From Ochromonas danica (Eukaryota > Sar > Chrysophyceae > Chromulinales > Chromulinaceae): a stretch of DNA of 52,683 nucleotides. Positions 31,601-44,900 of this stretch are shown here, in pieces. Below the pieces are notes generated by a model. It did not search any database. It saw nothing but the letters and a program-made list of their open reading frames with translations, and had not been told where the DNA came from. Numbering within the stretch: position 1 is the stretch's first letter; each line of letters opens with the position of its first letter. Both the position numbers and the translations under genes were made by a program. Location: positions 1 to 52,683 of the forward strand of contig VKHL01000179.1 in the NCBI GenBank assembly GCA_015146655.1, in the 5' to 3' direction.

Positions 31601-34600
31601 CTCAGCTCCATCCTCCTGAAGAAGCCTCAATAGCAGAATTATATTTATTTCAGACTCTCGACTGCCTCGCCGCTGCTGGAGAGAAGTGGCATCAAATAGT
31701 AGCGTCTGAAGAAGCTCCAAGGAGCGCAAGTAACGATAAAGTACATCGATCGAGCACTCGCAATAAGTAGGAAGATAGGCAGAAGGAAGCTCATCCATTT
31801 GGGCAAAGCACTTTACACCAAAGCCAGGAACTGATGAATCAATCGACATAAAGAAATAATGCGCAAGCTCTTGCTGAAGAGAGTCGCTTGCTATGCGGTC
31901 CAAACAAACTGAAGAGGCAGAGGAGGTGGAACACAGGCGGCCTACAAGATCAAGTACCTCCTCTTCGCTATTAAGAACTGACCCTGAGTTCTGATATGGT
32001 TTGCAAGAGAAAAACACAGGAGGCTGGCTCGGCAAAGTAGCGCTAAGGAGGCGTAGGAGTGGTAAAGTCATTTCGTTAGCAATAAAGCGCGCGTGCGCCC
32101 CTTCTGCGGTCCATCCATACGATCCAGCCAGCTCTCCTGGCAATGCAAACAACGCTTGCAATCCACCTGGAGGCGTCTGAGGCTTGGAGAGGAAGGCCTT
32201 GGTGAGAGTTTGAAGAACGAAAAGCTCAACAGTGTTGTACAGATGGAAACAAGCCAAAAAACCAGCACGTCGCACCGAGACACCAGCAACTTTCTCTAAC
32301 TCACTGCGCTTGCGCGGATCTTTGCGAACGAGGGTTAAAACAGCTTGAGCCTCCCTTTCCAGAGCCTCTGGAGTTTTGCGCTCTAGAGCTAGGACTAGAA
32401 CCTGAGGCTCAGGGGAAGAAGCGCTCTTATACACTGAGATCCAGCATCCATCTTCCAATTCATATTTCAGGCTATTTTGATTGTTGCTATTGTTTGCATT
32501 GACGGTATTACTTCCACCGTCTTTTTGGCTTGAAGTAGGTAGCAATGGACTGCCAAGACAGCGCGAAGTTGCTCGCAATAACTGACCTTTGTAGACACGG
32601 TAAACTTTACGAGCACTGTCTTCGGGGCCAGCACGTGCACTCACTTGGTCAGCGAGCACCATGAGAACATAAATGGGTTGCAAGGAAACAGGAGACGGGG
32701 TGGCCAATTCGACGGCTGAAGGCAGCAGATGTTCCAACACTCCCTCTCCCGTACTAGTCTGACTCGTTCGAGCAGTGTCCCTCAGGGATACCATCACATC
32801 AGAAGAGAGATCAAAAATATTTAATGGCGTCTTCAGCGTTAGAACAGCTTTAGCATTTGCAAGTTCTGCTTGAATAGGAATAAGCACATGGGTGATGATT
32901 TGCTCCAGAAGTTTCACAGCATCTGCAGCTCGTTCAACACTATCTACTGTTTGGAAGACTCGCTTATTAGCTGAGCTTGGGGAAGAAGTCCTCGCAAAGT
33001 GGGGAAGGCCCACGTCCGGACCAGCTACGATTAAGCCCCAGATTTCAAGGTTGGAGGCAAGTGCAGCACAAGCAGACAATAGATCTGCAAGCGCACGCAA
33101 CTGGGGTGGCATTGCTACTTCAACGGAATCCAGATGAGCAGGAAGGAGATTGTGCAATGGTTCGCGCGGAAGAGATTCTAGAAGACCTGCAAAAGGACTC
33201 TCATCAATGCTTTTATCGACACCATTTGCAGATCCCGTCTTGCAAATATAGTTGCATCGATAGTCGAAAGCTTTATCACGAAGATCTTTGAGTTGGCCGT
33301 TGAGATAGAGCAGAGACGCATCCCACAGAGAGTTTGGCGCAGACTCACAGATGTTGGTCAGAATATGGAGCAGTGCGGACTTGGCTGGTATATATCCCAA
33401 TGTATGAAGGGTCTGATCAGTCATGCAAGCAAGCGCAGCCAGAAGGCTACCTCGAGGCCCCAGCGTTCGCCGACTGAGACCTAATAACAAGTCCAACCCC
33501 CCACCTGCTTGCCACGCTGCGATGACTGGACCACGTACAAGTACACTCTCACAAAGACCAAGTACACACTCCAGCTGCCACAACAGACGAACATACTTGG
33601 CATGATCAATCCAAAAAAGTGGTTCTCGCTCATCTTGGCTTTCAGACAAGCCTACCGCCACACCTAAGTCAGCGTATACAGACCGCAATGCACCTAATAA
33701 ACCATCCACAACCGGTTGGATATACGCAGGAAAATGACGAACTATCTCCTCAAGAGCACTGCCAAGGTTTCCAACAAGATCACCATGCAGGCAAAGACGA
33801 CTATGTGGCAGGTAATAATCGGGATCTAACACAACCGAAGTGATAATCATGTGAAGGGCTTGGGATTGGAGGACGAACTGCAGGCCTGCCTCTGTGATCG
33901 AGAGCGCAGAGAGTAAATGCATATAACACAGAGAGAAATCGCTTTTCAGTAAAACCTTCGCTTGCAGGGGACGCAAAAGAAGACAGTCAAGTAATGCCAA
34001 TCCATGCGCCTCTTCTGCACAAAGCACGTAATTTACCATCGTTGGTGGCGCGGAGTCCCGTTGGAGGACTTCTACAAGCAAAGAGAGCGCGGAGATGAGA
34101 ACTGTGTGGCTGAACAGCTCATAAGCGGAGAAGATATTGTAGAAAAGCTCGAGAAACGTGCGAGAACGAAAGAGAACCTGCAAACCATTGTCAGCACTCT
34201 CGGGCCGGCCTTCTTGGATGTAAGACAGCATTAGCGAGAGCAGCTCTTCAATGTAGATATTCGTTTCACTTCCCACCAACTGATTGCTGTTGCGAGGAAA
34301 GGGTAGAGTGTGGATAGGCAAACTGTAGGAATCCGTCACACGATTAGTTTCGAAGAGCAAGCGATCGAAGACAACCTCCACACCGTTGAGCTCTCGAAAT
34401 ATAGTCGCAGCCCCACTGTGATGAATAAGGATGGTCTCGAGGAGTTCAGAAAGCGCACAGCCCGCGAAGACGACTGGAGCAGTTCGAAGAGGCACTCGCC
34501 GAACAACTTCCCCGCCATCAACTTCTTGCTTCTCTTTCGACTGGAGAGATATAAATTGCAATAAAATATCTACACATCCTCCATCAACAAGAGAAGGCAC

Positions 34601-36185
34601 CACAGAAACTGGAGAGTTTGACAAGCCAAGAAGAAACGCAGCAAGACTCTCAAGACAAAGTAATCCCAAGACCTCTTCTTCTTCTTCAACTGCTCCTGGC
34701 AGACTCTCTAGCACCAGAAGACGTTCCACATAGCCGCGCAACAAACCAGGAATGGACCCCAGGTACTGTCCTCGCTGCAATCCAAGAGCATGAAGAAGCC
34801 AAGGCTGTCGCAAAGATAAAGGTGGACCGAAATCTCTGGCCTCACTCAAGCCCTCCAATGCTGAGCACGCCAATCGATAGGTTGTGTAGCGCTCTTTGGA
34901 AGTGCCCACATATAAAGCTGAGCTCCGAACAGCATCAGCAGTCGCATACGGTGGATTGACAATGACTTCAACTAGTCCAGCCAGAACCATTACCCTTTCT
35001 TGGAGGAAGGATGAAAGCACGTGCTGATGAGGATAAGCATGCACAATCAATGCAAGAATTTGATGATAAACAGCCTGCGAGGAACCCATACTTCTCCAGT
35101 AATGCATGCGCAACTGCCACAATAATACGCGCAACTGCCAACCATTCCAGCCTTCAGGAGAGATGCGACGAAGTGCCCACAACTTATACAAGTCAGCTTG
35201 AATGTCCATAGCAGAAATAGAAAAGCTCTGAGCGTGTGTAGTCGGCGATGAGGAGGCGAAAAGCCAATTAATCGTTCCACTTCCTAACCCATCGGACTGA
35301 GCTAAAGAGTGGACAGGGCGTTCAATACAGATAAGCCCATCGTGGCTGGGATTAATTGCATGGAAATGGCAAAGGAGAGCATCGAAGAGAAGAGAGAACT
35401 GCTGCGCAGGCGGTTGCTTTTGCAGAGCAGTACTGTGCCGTTTAACAAAGTGTTCACTACGATGCGATTGAGGAGGTAGCGCCAACTCCACAAGGCAATC
35501 CAGCGAACAGCGAACAAGATTTTCATCGAATGCGTCTAGAAGACGGAGCAAGTGCTGTGTATGACGTGAAGTTAGCAGCCACCGAAAGTCAAGCGATGAG
35601 TAAGCACAATTCTCTCACCTCGCACGACTGATACGCATCCTTCCCGACGCACTTCGATAGGAGGGATTGGGTGAAGGCCAAGATGGAGAGGAGGCGGCTC
35701 TTGTCCAAGGCGTCATTGAGCTCATAGGACTCTGCCACAGGCTCAGGAATCCCATCAGCAGGTAGGAGCCAATATCGGCCGTACATGGAAAGGTAACGCT
35801 CCAAGAAAGAGTCCAGAATATTCAGAACTTTGGTCCAATCGCTCAGTTGAGTCTGAGAAGGAGAAGAGTGGGCAATGAGGGTGAGACAAGACATACAGGA
35901 ATGCCAAGCAAAAGAAAATCATGGCTTTTGAAGGCTGTGACGAGCGAATAAACTTACCATGTGGTGGAATGGCAGAGGAGTGAGGCGTTGTAGTTGGCTG
36001 AAGAACGCCGCCTCGTCCTCATTTTCCTTCGATACATTTATCAGACATGTGATCACCTCAAACTCAACATCTCCAGGGGAGGTTGAAAGCGGTTCATCAA
36101 TATCTTGTCCGGAAATTTTCATGACGAAATGGATTGGACGAGCATTGAGAGATTGATTGTCCAATTGGGCAGGACAGTGAGGCAT
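25605..36185 (-). CDS. giant HUWE1/UPL1/Tom1-type protein lacking the HECT domain
   Basis: Six exons (36185-35958, 35852-35619, 35554-27085, 27015-26851, 26795-26724, 26665-25605) give about 3409 residues. The N-terminus resembles UPL1/HUWE1 (armadillo-like DUF908 and DUF913 regions, for example WTKVLNILDSFLERYL and ESLAAFLLGLSNSPVSV). A UBA domain lies at about 1744-1786 (VALLRDMGFERNLIVRAM). Residues 2855-3050 are extremely acidic, as before the DUF4414-like region of HUWE1. The last exon has HPLLSLSG and SERRWGTDILPADPFLL, which resemble the segment following it. The frame then stops; no HECT domain or its catalytic Cys follows, and the next gene starts within 500 bp. The family's members are ubiquitin ligases, so this protein would need a partner for catalysis. 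The start at 36185 is the first in-frame ATG; 36122 is an alternative. Confidence 0.85.
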
Positions 36186-36417
36186 CCAAAAACGCGCTTG
36201 TCGGGCCTTGCCGAAACTCGACACTTTTGAGTTGTAAACTATAAAAGCGCGTTTTAAAATGAGAAGGAGGATGTGCAAGCCACACCAACCAATTGATTGA
36301 CAATTGCCGAAGCAGAAACTGTTTTTTGACAGCATTTTGTCCTGCGCGTTTCTCGTCTGTCTTGCTGTCATTCCATTGCGACGATTTGATTTGATTCGAT
36401 TTGATTCGATTTGGACG
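36186..36417. promoter_or_regulatory. bidirectional promoter, HUWE1-like / CPSF160
   Basis: The 232 bp between two divergent start codons must hold both promoters. A GATTTGATTC-type direct repeat lies at about 36383-36413, immediately before the CPSF160 ATG. Confidence 0.55.
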
Positions 36418-39400
36418 ATGGCGGAGGCTCCTTTCGCCTTTTATCGAGAGCTTGCTCCCTCCACGAGCCTGGTCTCAACATGCTACTTCAGATGCTTCAA
36501 TCGTTATCTTCGAGTCTATGAGGAGTATCTCTGCGCGCTGTCGACCGATGTCTTGTCCATTTACAAGGTCCCTCAGCCGGCAGTCCATACTAAGGCTCTG
36601 TCTTTGGTGTACTACGAGAGGATCCTTGGCCACGGAAAAGAAGTCAATGCGTTCCATCGGGGACGGGAGAGGAATGACTTCATTTTTCTTTCTGTGGATT
36701 TCGCTAAAGTCGTTTGCTTCGAGTTCCAGCCTGAAGAAGGTCGGATTCGATTGCTCTCCATGTGCAACATAGAGGAGGATGCAGTGGGTCTTGGTGCTGA
36801 GATTCGCTGCTTCACAAATGGCAAGCGAACCTTTCTGGGCAGTGCTGAGCGACCGCTTATCCGCGTGGGGCAGAGCTGCGGCCTGCTCTGTCTGGTGGCT
36901 TATGGAGAGTTTCTTTTCTTTGCTCCGATCAACTCAGATATTGATGAGTCGGACTCACCTGATGCATTGGGTATCGAGCGCTTCCTGTGCCATCCGGCCA
37001 CCCAGCTGGGCATCTGCGGGCCCATCCTGGACGCCGTGTTTGTCGAGCAGAAGAGCAATTGTTGCGATCATGACCTGTGCTTTCCAATTCTAGCTGTTTT
37101 GCATGAGGAAAAGCACGTGCCTGTGGGTCACCTTGGCAAGGTGCGTCACACATGCAGTCTGTCGCTATTTTGTGTCGATCCTCGTCGGCGCACTGTTTCT
37201 TTGCTCAATCGACAAAGCCAGCTGCCTCATGATTCTTTTGGTCTGTTAGCGCTGGGTGGACGACATGACGCGATCTGTCTGCTATCGAATAATGCGCTGC
37301 TTGTGGTGGTGGAGGAGCAGGTCTACGTTGTCCCGGTGAATGCTTTCGCGGCAGTGACAGTGAACGATGATTTCCATTTCTTGTCAGGCTTAAACAGCAA
37401 CGCGACGATTGAAAACGGAATGAATAGTCAAGGTGTGGAACTTGGTGGGTCTCAGTGGGTATCTCTTGCCCCGAACGTGAATGGCGACTCCATCGATCTC
37501 GTGGGCATTACCGCCTCAGGGGTTTTGCTTCAAGCATGCGTTTGCTTTGCGCTGCCTCAATTATCCTCCAGTATAATGGCGAGCGTGCAAGTCTTGGACT
37601 GTTTATCAGTCTCTTCGCCGACTGGATTGGTCTTCGGGCCCTGCAATCAGACGTTGCTGCTGTCCAGCCCTGAGCGGTCGATCCTCTTTTCTCTGCTTCG
37701 CGACACTGAAGATAAAGTGGAGGTTGATGAACAGCGGCATTTCTTAGACACTCTGCTTGGCGGATCATTCGAGGAAGCTTTGTTTCTGTCAAAGCGTACG
37801 CGGGTAGTTTCCATCCAAGAGAGCGAAGCCTTGCAAGTTACTTTCAAAGAAGACATAGCGCTTTATGAGGGATCAGGTGGGGGCAGGAAAGAGGTATTGC
37901 ATTTCAGTCGTTTGCAGTTGGAGCTGTTAGACTGTCTTGACAGTGTGACGAGAGTGCGGCAGGCGACGTTTCAGCGCAATGACGACCTCCTGCTACCACT
38001 TCTCAGTCGTTTGCGTCGAGCGCACCATGTGGACCAGCTTCAACGAGAAGGAGAGCAAGGAGAGTTCCATCGTTCTTTGCGTCATCTCTACTTCCCTTCC
38101 GATGAATTGCTAGTGGACGAACGAGAGGAAATGCTGGATGAAGAGGGCGCTATGGTCAGAAGGCTAACCACGCCTGCTTCCTATATTGTTGAACGTGAGG
38201 CACGAGATGCGCTGTGGCTCTGTCAGGGCAACGAGCTGACGAGAGCATTCCGTGGTCTCCCGTGCTGCAAAATTGCTTCCCGCAACTTTCCTGGAGCTTG
38301 CCGACTCACCACTTTGCCCCTTTTCCTCGATGGCGATACAGCGAAAGACCAGGAATCTTTTGGACTATTAGCACTGGGGTATGAAGGTCGAAGTCGCCTT
38401 GTTGGTTATCGCCTCCAAGGAGAGTGTGAGGAGATTGTCTTCCATGAGTTACAACTTGTAACACCCGCTGCCACTGTTCATTTGGGCATTTTCCTTTCTT
38501 CTTCCTCTCGTGTGGTTGTGCAAATTGTTTCATCAGGTGTTAGACTACTTTGTCTAAGTGGACTGTCTGAAGAGATTGATGTAGTACAAGAGCTAATGCT
38601 GGCTGACTTGAGACTGGTAAGTGGCGAGTCCGTGACGGAAGAAGGAGACACAGTAATACTCGGAGAGAGTGTTGCTGGCTCTGGAGAGGGGATGGGCTGG
38701 GTTGTCTTGGTTACGGCTCGGGGCGCTTTTATTATTCTCGTCTATCAGCAAAACGAACTGACGCTCTATGCAGCGTGGGCGACAAAGGCGAATCTGACGC
38801 GGTGCCTATTGGGCTGTGAGGGTTTCGTAACCAGCCAAGTTCTGCATGCATCTGTTTATAAAGGCCCCTTTCCTGTTCTCAGCGATCTTTCGACCTCTAC
38901 GGCAGCTCAACCAAAGGAGAGCAAGAAGAGAAAGGTGATAGATGATATGGTTGCCACCGAGGAGATAGCGCTCTATGGGGATGTGCTTAGTTCTTGTGGA
39001 AACATGTCAGAAGAGACGAGCGGGGCGGAAAAGAGCCAACAGCAATATCCAGCAGCCTCTTTTGAAAAACAAAACGATCGTGTTTGTATCGTCATTGCTG
39101 AGAGTGATGGGTTTTTGACTCTTTTGGGACTACCAGACAATTTTGCTGATGGAAATGGAAACTCCATGAAGCTGCTGCTACGCTCTAAGGCCTTTTCTTC
39201 ACAGTCTGATTGTGTTTCAATGGTGAGAGGGGGTAGTGAAGGTGATGATGAGCAGGTGAGGGATTACATTATTGAGGCCAAGCTACTGCAATTGAGAGGC
39301 AGCAGCGAGGAGGAAGAAGAAGAAGTATTGTTGGCACTTCAGTACGAGACAGGGGAACTGGCTGTTTATCAGGCAATTACTGCCTGCCACCATGGCCCTA

Positions 39401-41864
39401 TAGTTAGCTTTCACCGAAAACTGTCTCAGCTAATTCACGCCAAACGGCCGCTTGCCATAAGACGAGGCCGTGGAGTTGTGAGTGATGCCCCCCCAATTGC
39501 TTCATCACACGGCGACAATGAGAGCTATCTGTCTTCAGAAGACTATATATATCGTTTGCCCACCACTATGTCGGTTGCAAGCGGTTATTGTGGTAATAGC
39601 AGAGGCGAGCTTTTACTCATTTCGGGCACGACCCCTCAGGCATTAATTCTTTCTCGTGGCTATCCTGTCCTCGTGGCGCTGGATTTACCCGAGACGCCCT
39701 ATATTAATGCTGGCCACCACCTCCTCGCGGCTCTGCCTCTGCCATCTACTGCGCAAGGTGCTGTTCGCTGCTTGCTAACTTCTCTTTGGTTGGAATACGA
39801 TGATGTTGACGTTCTCCGCAACCCGGCTTTGCTAAAATTGAAAGTGCAGAAAGCTAGCACCCTAGAAGTCTATGCTGGATTGCCCATCTCCTTTGTAGTA
39901 CCCAGCACCGGCCTCGTTTTTCACAATTTGTCTGCGTCAGAAGATGTACATCGTTGGATAGAGGTGAACAAGACTCTCACGGACAGTCGTACAGAACAAG
40001 TTCTGCTCGCCCGCAAGACGTATCTTCTAGTTGCGTCCCACAAACGCTTCCACAACTTCCGCCCAGGTGTATTGGCAGAAGGTGAAGAAGAATCGGAGGA
40101 CGTGCAGGTTGAACGCTATTTTCCAGAGTTATCGTCATTCGCATTCCCTTCTTACTCAGCTGTCACTTCGTGCCATCCAATTGTTCCATTTCCACCTAAA
40201 GAAAGCAACGAGTATTTCTTGGCTCTGGTGCAGGAAGGCTGTGTTGTAGATCGATATGCATTACCGCCCCACGAGAAGATTGTGGACGCCATTGTCTTCT
40301 ATGCTACAGTGGAGCACTCCGTGCTTTCTACAGCCACTTCAACATTGCGACATTCTCGCGGACAGCCAACATCTGTGATGACGCAAAGCGAGCGACGCAT
40401 TTTGGTTGTTGCCTCTACTATGCAGGTGGATATCCGTGGTGAGGATACACAGGGTCTTGGTCGACTACTCCTGTTTGCTCTTGATTATGCACTTTTCGAA
40501 GACCAAAGCACTTCTCGTTCTACGGCCGAAAATGCAGAAATGAAATCAGAAAGCGGATTCGTTCCTACCGCCTCCGCCTCCTCTACAACCCCAGGAGTCG
40601 GAAATGGTAGCAATGGTAGCGGTGACGCATTTTTTGAATCGATTCAGCCAAAGCTAAAGCTCCTTTGGGCCGGTGCAGGCCCAGCCTCTGTCTTGCAACA
40701 GATGCCAGCTTTGCCACCGCCCACACATTCACAGCCTGTGAGTAGTGCAAGTCCGACACAGTACAGCAATTATCTTGTAGGAAGTGTTGGGCAGACGATT
40801 TACATCTATCGACTCAATAGTGATACGATGGAGTTAGATCAAGTGGCTTTCTACTTTGCTCAGCATTATGTTAGCTCTGTGCGCATTGTGAAGCACTATT
40901 TGGTGGTCACGGACGTTCTGCATAGTGTCCAGCTGCTGTACTTTCGCGAGGAAGACTTGTCGCTGCATTTAGTAGCAAAAGACTTCAATCGGAGAATCTG
41001 CAGAGAGGTTGACACTCTCATCGATGGCGATAAAGTCGCCTTTCTCACCAGCGATGTACATGGCGGCCTTCAGCTCTTCCAACATCAACCTAAGTAAGTG
41101 CTCTTGGAATCTGTCTTTTATTAATGATTGTTCTTTACGGACTCTGAACTTGTCACAGGAGATGGGAAAGTTTGGGTGGTAGTCGTCTAATTTGTCAATC
41201 TGAGTTTTCTGTTGGTGGACCTGGAGCAGTTTTGGCGTCACATGATCTACTTTATCCAGACCTTGTCCGACGCAAAGCTTCCCTTCCTCAGTCCACGCCT
41301 GGTGTTCCTCCGCCCCCTCCACCCCCGAAAGCTCGTCGGGGTTCTTCTTTTCTTCTTCAGACATTTGGTACGCGCTTATATAAGATGACCGTCCCTTTGA
41401 ATCCCCTGACGGCACAAGCTCGCCAGCAAGTGTTAGCTCTACCAGAGAAAAAATCTTGTGTCCTGGTTGCTGCGGGCCACGGCGCGCTTGGACTTGTGAT
41501 TCCTCTTGAAGAAAAGATGTATAAACGATTGGCTGTTCTGCAAGAGGTCTTGACACGCACAATTGCCACGGCATTTGGACTCAACCCAAAAGATTACCGC
41601 CGAAATCGTAAGTTTTTTCATGAGCAACAGTATGCTGAAGCGTTGAATCAATTGCAACAACACGTTGGAGCTCCAGGGCATGCCATGAATAACAGCTCGA
41701 GCTTTGGTCACAACAAGCAACCTGTATTGGACGGAGTTCTTTTGCAACGTTTCTTCATCTTGCGTCCTGGCCAGCAAGAAGCTTTGGCACGCGTATTGGG
41801 AGTGACTGCAGCTGTTTTGCGGGAAAATCTTTGGGAGATTGATTACCTTTCTTCTTTTTTCTAA
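36418..41864 (+). CDS. CPSF1: cleavage and polyadenylation specificity factor 160-kDa subunit (CPSF1/Cft1)
   Basis: Two exons (36418-41093 and 41159-41864) give about 1793 residues, longer than human CPSF1 (about 1440). The layout is that of the CPSF160/DDB1/SF3B3 three-beta-propeller family: an N-terminal propeller (YFRCFNRYLRVYEE, LSIYKV), a long middle region, and a C-terminal CPSF-A region. That region has YLVGSVGQTIYIYRLN, KHYLVVTDVLHSVQLLYF, LVAAGHGALGLVIPL and an end LDGVLLQRFF...LWEIDYLSSFF. The end matches the CPSF1 DGELLNRY-type tail rather than DDB1. CPSF160 scaffolds recognition of the AAUAAA signal in mRNA 3'-end formation. The intron phase joins cleanly (a split Lys codon). Extra length lies in acidic and Ser-rich insertions. 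Confidence 0.9.
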
Positions 41865-41995
41865 GTCCAAGGGTTAGAATTGTTAGTTTATATGTAATTG
41901 AAAAAGGACTTCCCACAAGAATTGACTTAGATATTATTGGCCGCTATTTTCGATTTTGCCGTTCGAACGACTGATGACAGCTAAGCCAGAAAGAA

Positions 41996-44900
41996 CTACA
42001 CATAAACACCGCCAAAGTCTTCCAAGAATGATCGCAACGCGTCGGGATCCAAGATGGACTCATCTGGTAAGGGTAGTGCAGTCAACACCTCTTGAACTCC
42101 TTGGGGATGTAAGACAAGGTAGGGCAGGTAGTAGTGAAGTACCATTTCATCCACTCCGTAGAGATTGATAGCGTTGGTACAGCCCGTTAAAATCAGCTGC
42201 AACACGAAGCGAATTTCATCATCAGCACTAAAAAGAGTGATTCCATGGTCTGAAGCATTGCATTGCTCAGTCACTTGCTTTTTTATTAAGTGAGCGAGGT
42301 GGGCGATCAAGCTTTTATGGAAAGTTCTTTCGCGAAGGAGGAGGAGTGCAAATTGCAAGGAGGCTTCAGCGGGGACCACAGGGGGTAATGGAGATCGCAC
42401 GCCACCGCCCTGTGATTGGACAGTTCTGGCAGCTGCCTGCACGCCCGATGAAGGATGAGATGAAAATGGAAGCACGTTAGTCGATGCGATGGTAGGGGTT
42501 AGAGCTATTTCTGGTTGGATGCAAATTTCTGAAGAAGCATTTGCAGGGGCAGTAGGCGGGCAGACAGCGCGAACCTCGTCTTTCTCTTCTATTGGTTCCT
42601 CGATGGGAGTAGAACGGTTCAATGTTGAAGAATGGGATGATTGTTGAATATGCTCAGGGGGCAAAACCACTTCGGAAGCACCTTCAGCCTTCTGCTCTCC
42701 CAGTGCCAAACGAGCATTCTGCCCCGTTAACTTCCATGCGAACGCTAGCCGAGCTGCTGCCTGAATAACATTAGCAAAGAATAACAAATAAGAAATGCAA
42801 AATGCCATTTCAAACTTGATAGTCTGAGTAAAAACTCACTTTGTGTATAGGTGAGCCTATAGGTTGAAAAAGCAAATGATTCTTCGCCACCTGCACGAGA
42901 TCGTCTTCAAATTTATCCAAATTGGGATATTTGCCCCGGTCTATTTTGACTCGCATTGTGGTAAAATCCATGGGTCTCTCACAAACAGCCAAATATTCGG
43001 GATTGGAAATCTTGAGAGAAAAAAGAAACACACGTGAGCAACTTGAAAGGAAACATTGAGGAGAAACTTACAGGCGCTGCGAAATGCTTTTCTTTGTCCA
43101 CAACTTCGTGGAAATATTTCCAACAACGTTTAAGTACTACTGTAAGAGTTCCTGGCGGGGATGACAGTTCTGCAACAGAAGGGATAGAGGGAAGGACCAA
43201 TTTCTCGAGTTCTTGCTCATTGGCACATTTGGCAGAGGAATAGAGCCCGCGCTCTGCAGCACGACGAAATACTGCCATAGCGATCTTCGTCTCTTCATCA
43301 AGACCATCATCTTCCTCCTGCTCCTGTTCCATTTGTTGATTCGCGGACTGTAAGACTGTTGCACTGAGATTAGCGTTTGTTGCATTGCACGAGTCCACAG
43401 AGAAAACAGGCGAAGGAGCCGGAGGCAACGGAGGAACGTTAGTGTCAACACGACTTTTCTTCGAAGAAGCCAAGGTTTCCACAGGTTCACCACCTTGAAT
43501 CACCGAAGGAGCCTTTCGCTTCTTAGTAGCACTTGCAGCCTTGGATTGGATAATTAGAAGAGTTTGACTAACCGCTGCTTTGAAGAAGATCCATTTTAGA
43601 AGGAAGCGCATCGCCATTCGGGAAAAAGGAGCGTGAAACGTATTAAACGTGAAGCAATTGTTGAAAATTAAGACGACGTCTGCATGGAAGTCATCGAGGC
43701 TGTGATAGGCTCTTTGGGTGGCCTTCTTGCGCATGACCGAGATGGCCATCTTGTTCTTTATCACAGAGCTGTAATCTGGGGCCTCACGATCAGAAACAAC
43801 CTGACTGAAAGTATGATCGTGATCAGCTTTAGCTAGAAAGTCACAACAGAGCAAATAAATGCCCTCCTGCCCAGAAGATAAACGCATTCGACCTTCCTCG
43901 GACTCGAGCAGCTTTACCAGAGCTATCTCGTTTCGCAGGGTTCTTGCGTAGCGTTCAGAGACTGGGATATTCTCCGCAGTATTGGATTGGTTGACTTTAA
44001 GATCAATGCAGATGTCCTTCCACAGCTGCTCCAGACAGTTTCCGTACTAGACAAACCAGAGTTTTGCTAATAGGGAAGCAGATACAAATTTTGAGATTCG
44101 TTAGCATAACATACCGTTTCAAAGGGTCGTTTCTTGTTGAACAGCCGACAATTGTCAAACATCAAAGTCACGTCATTGTTGAACTCAGCAACAGACTTGT
44201 AAATCCCAGCATCAATTTTCTTGCGCATGGTCGCGAGGTCTATGGGGCGCTTGACGACTTTGAAGTAATCGGAGAAATCTGGATCCACCTGAAACATCGC
44301 GAAATCTACTCGTTAATCAACAAGTCCACAAATTCCAAGTGTGGCTATTATCTGTACCGGCTCACGAAAAATCTCGGCCCCGTCTAGGTCGTAAAGGACT
44401 TGCCAAGCCTGCTTTATCCCATCTGGTCCCGCCAAGAATGCAGAAGGGAGCTTTTCTGCAGGAGGGACAGACGAAGGCGGCTGCGAGACGGCTGAAGTGG
44501 TAGGAGCTGAAGATTGAGAAGGAGGAGGAGCGCTGGAAAAGCTCTTCAGTCGCCGAAACGAATCGCTATCTTTCCACGCCAAGTAAATACGCTCTCCTTC
44601 CTATACCATTACCATTACTAAATCAGAACAGAAACCCAAAGCAAAAGTTACGGGTGATCGACGCGCACCTTAGTCTCAGGGGCGTCTTTTCCATGTTTGG
44701 TTTTGAGGTCACGCAGCATGAGTTTCAAATCTCGGTCGAAGTCCTCAAACCCTTTATATGTTCCTATCCTTATTCTCTCCTTAAGCACCATTATGTCGAT
44801 ATCTTTCGTAGACTGTGCAAAGATCTTTTTTGCATCAAGCTTGAAGATTGTCTTCCAAGCGTTGGCAAGTTCCTTCATCAGCTGCACACTCTCTTCACCT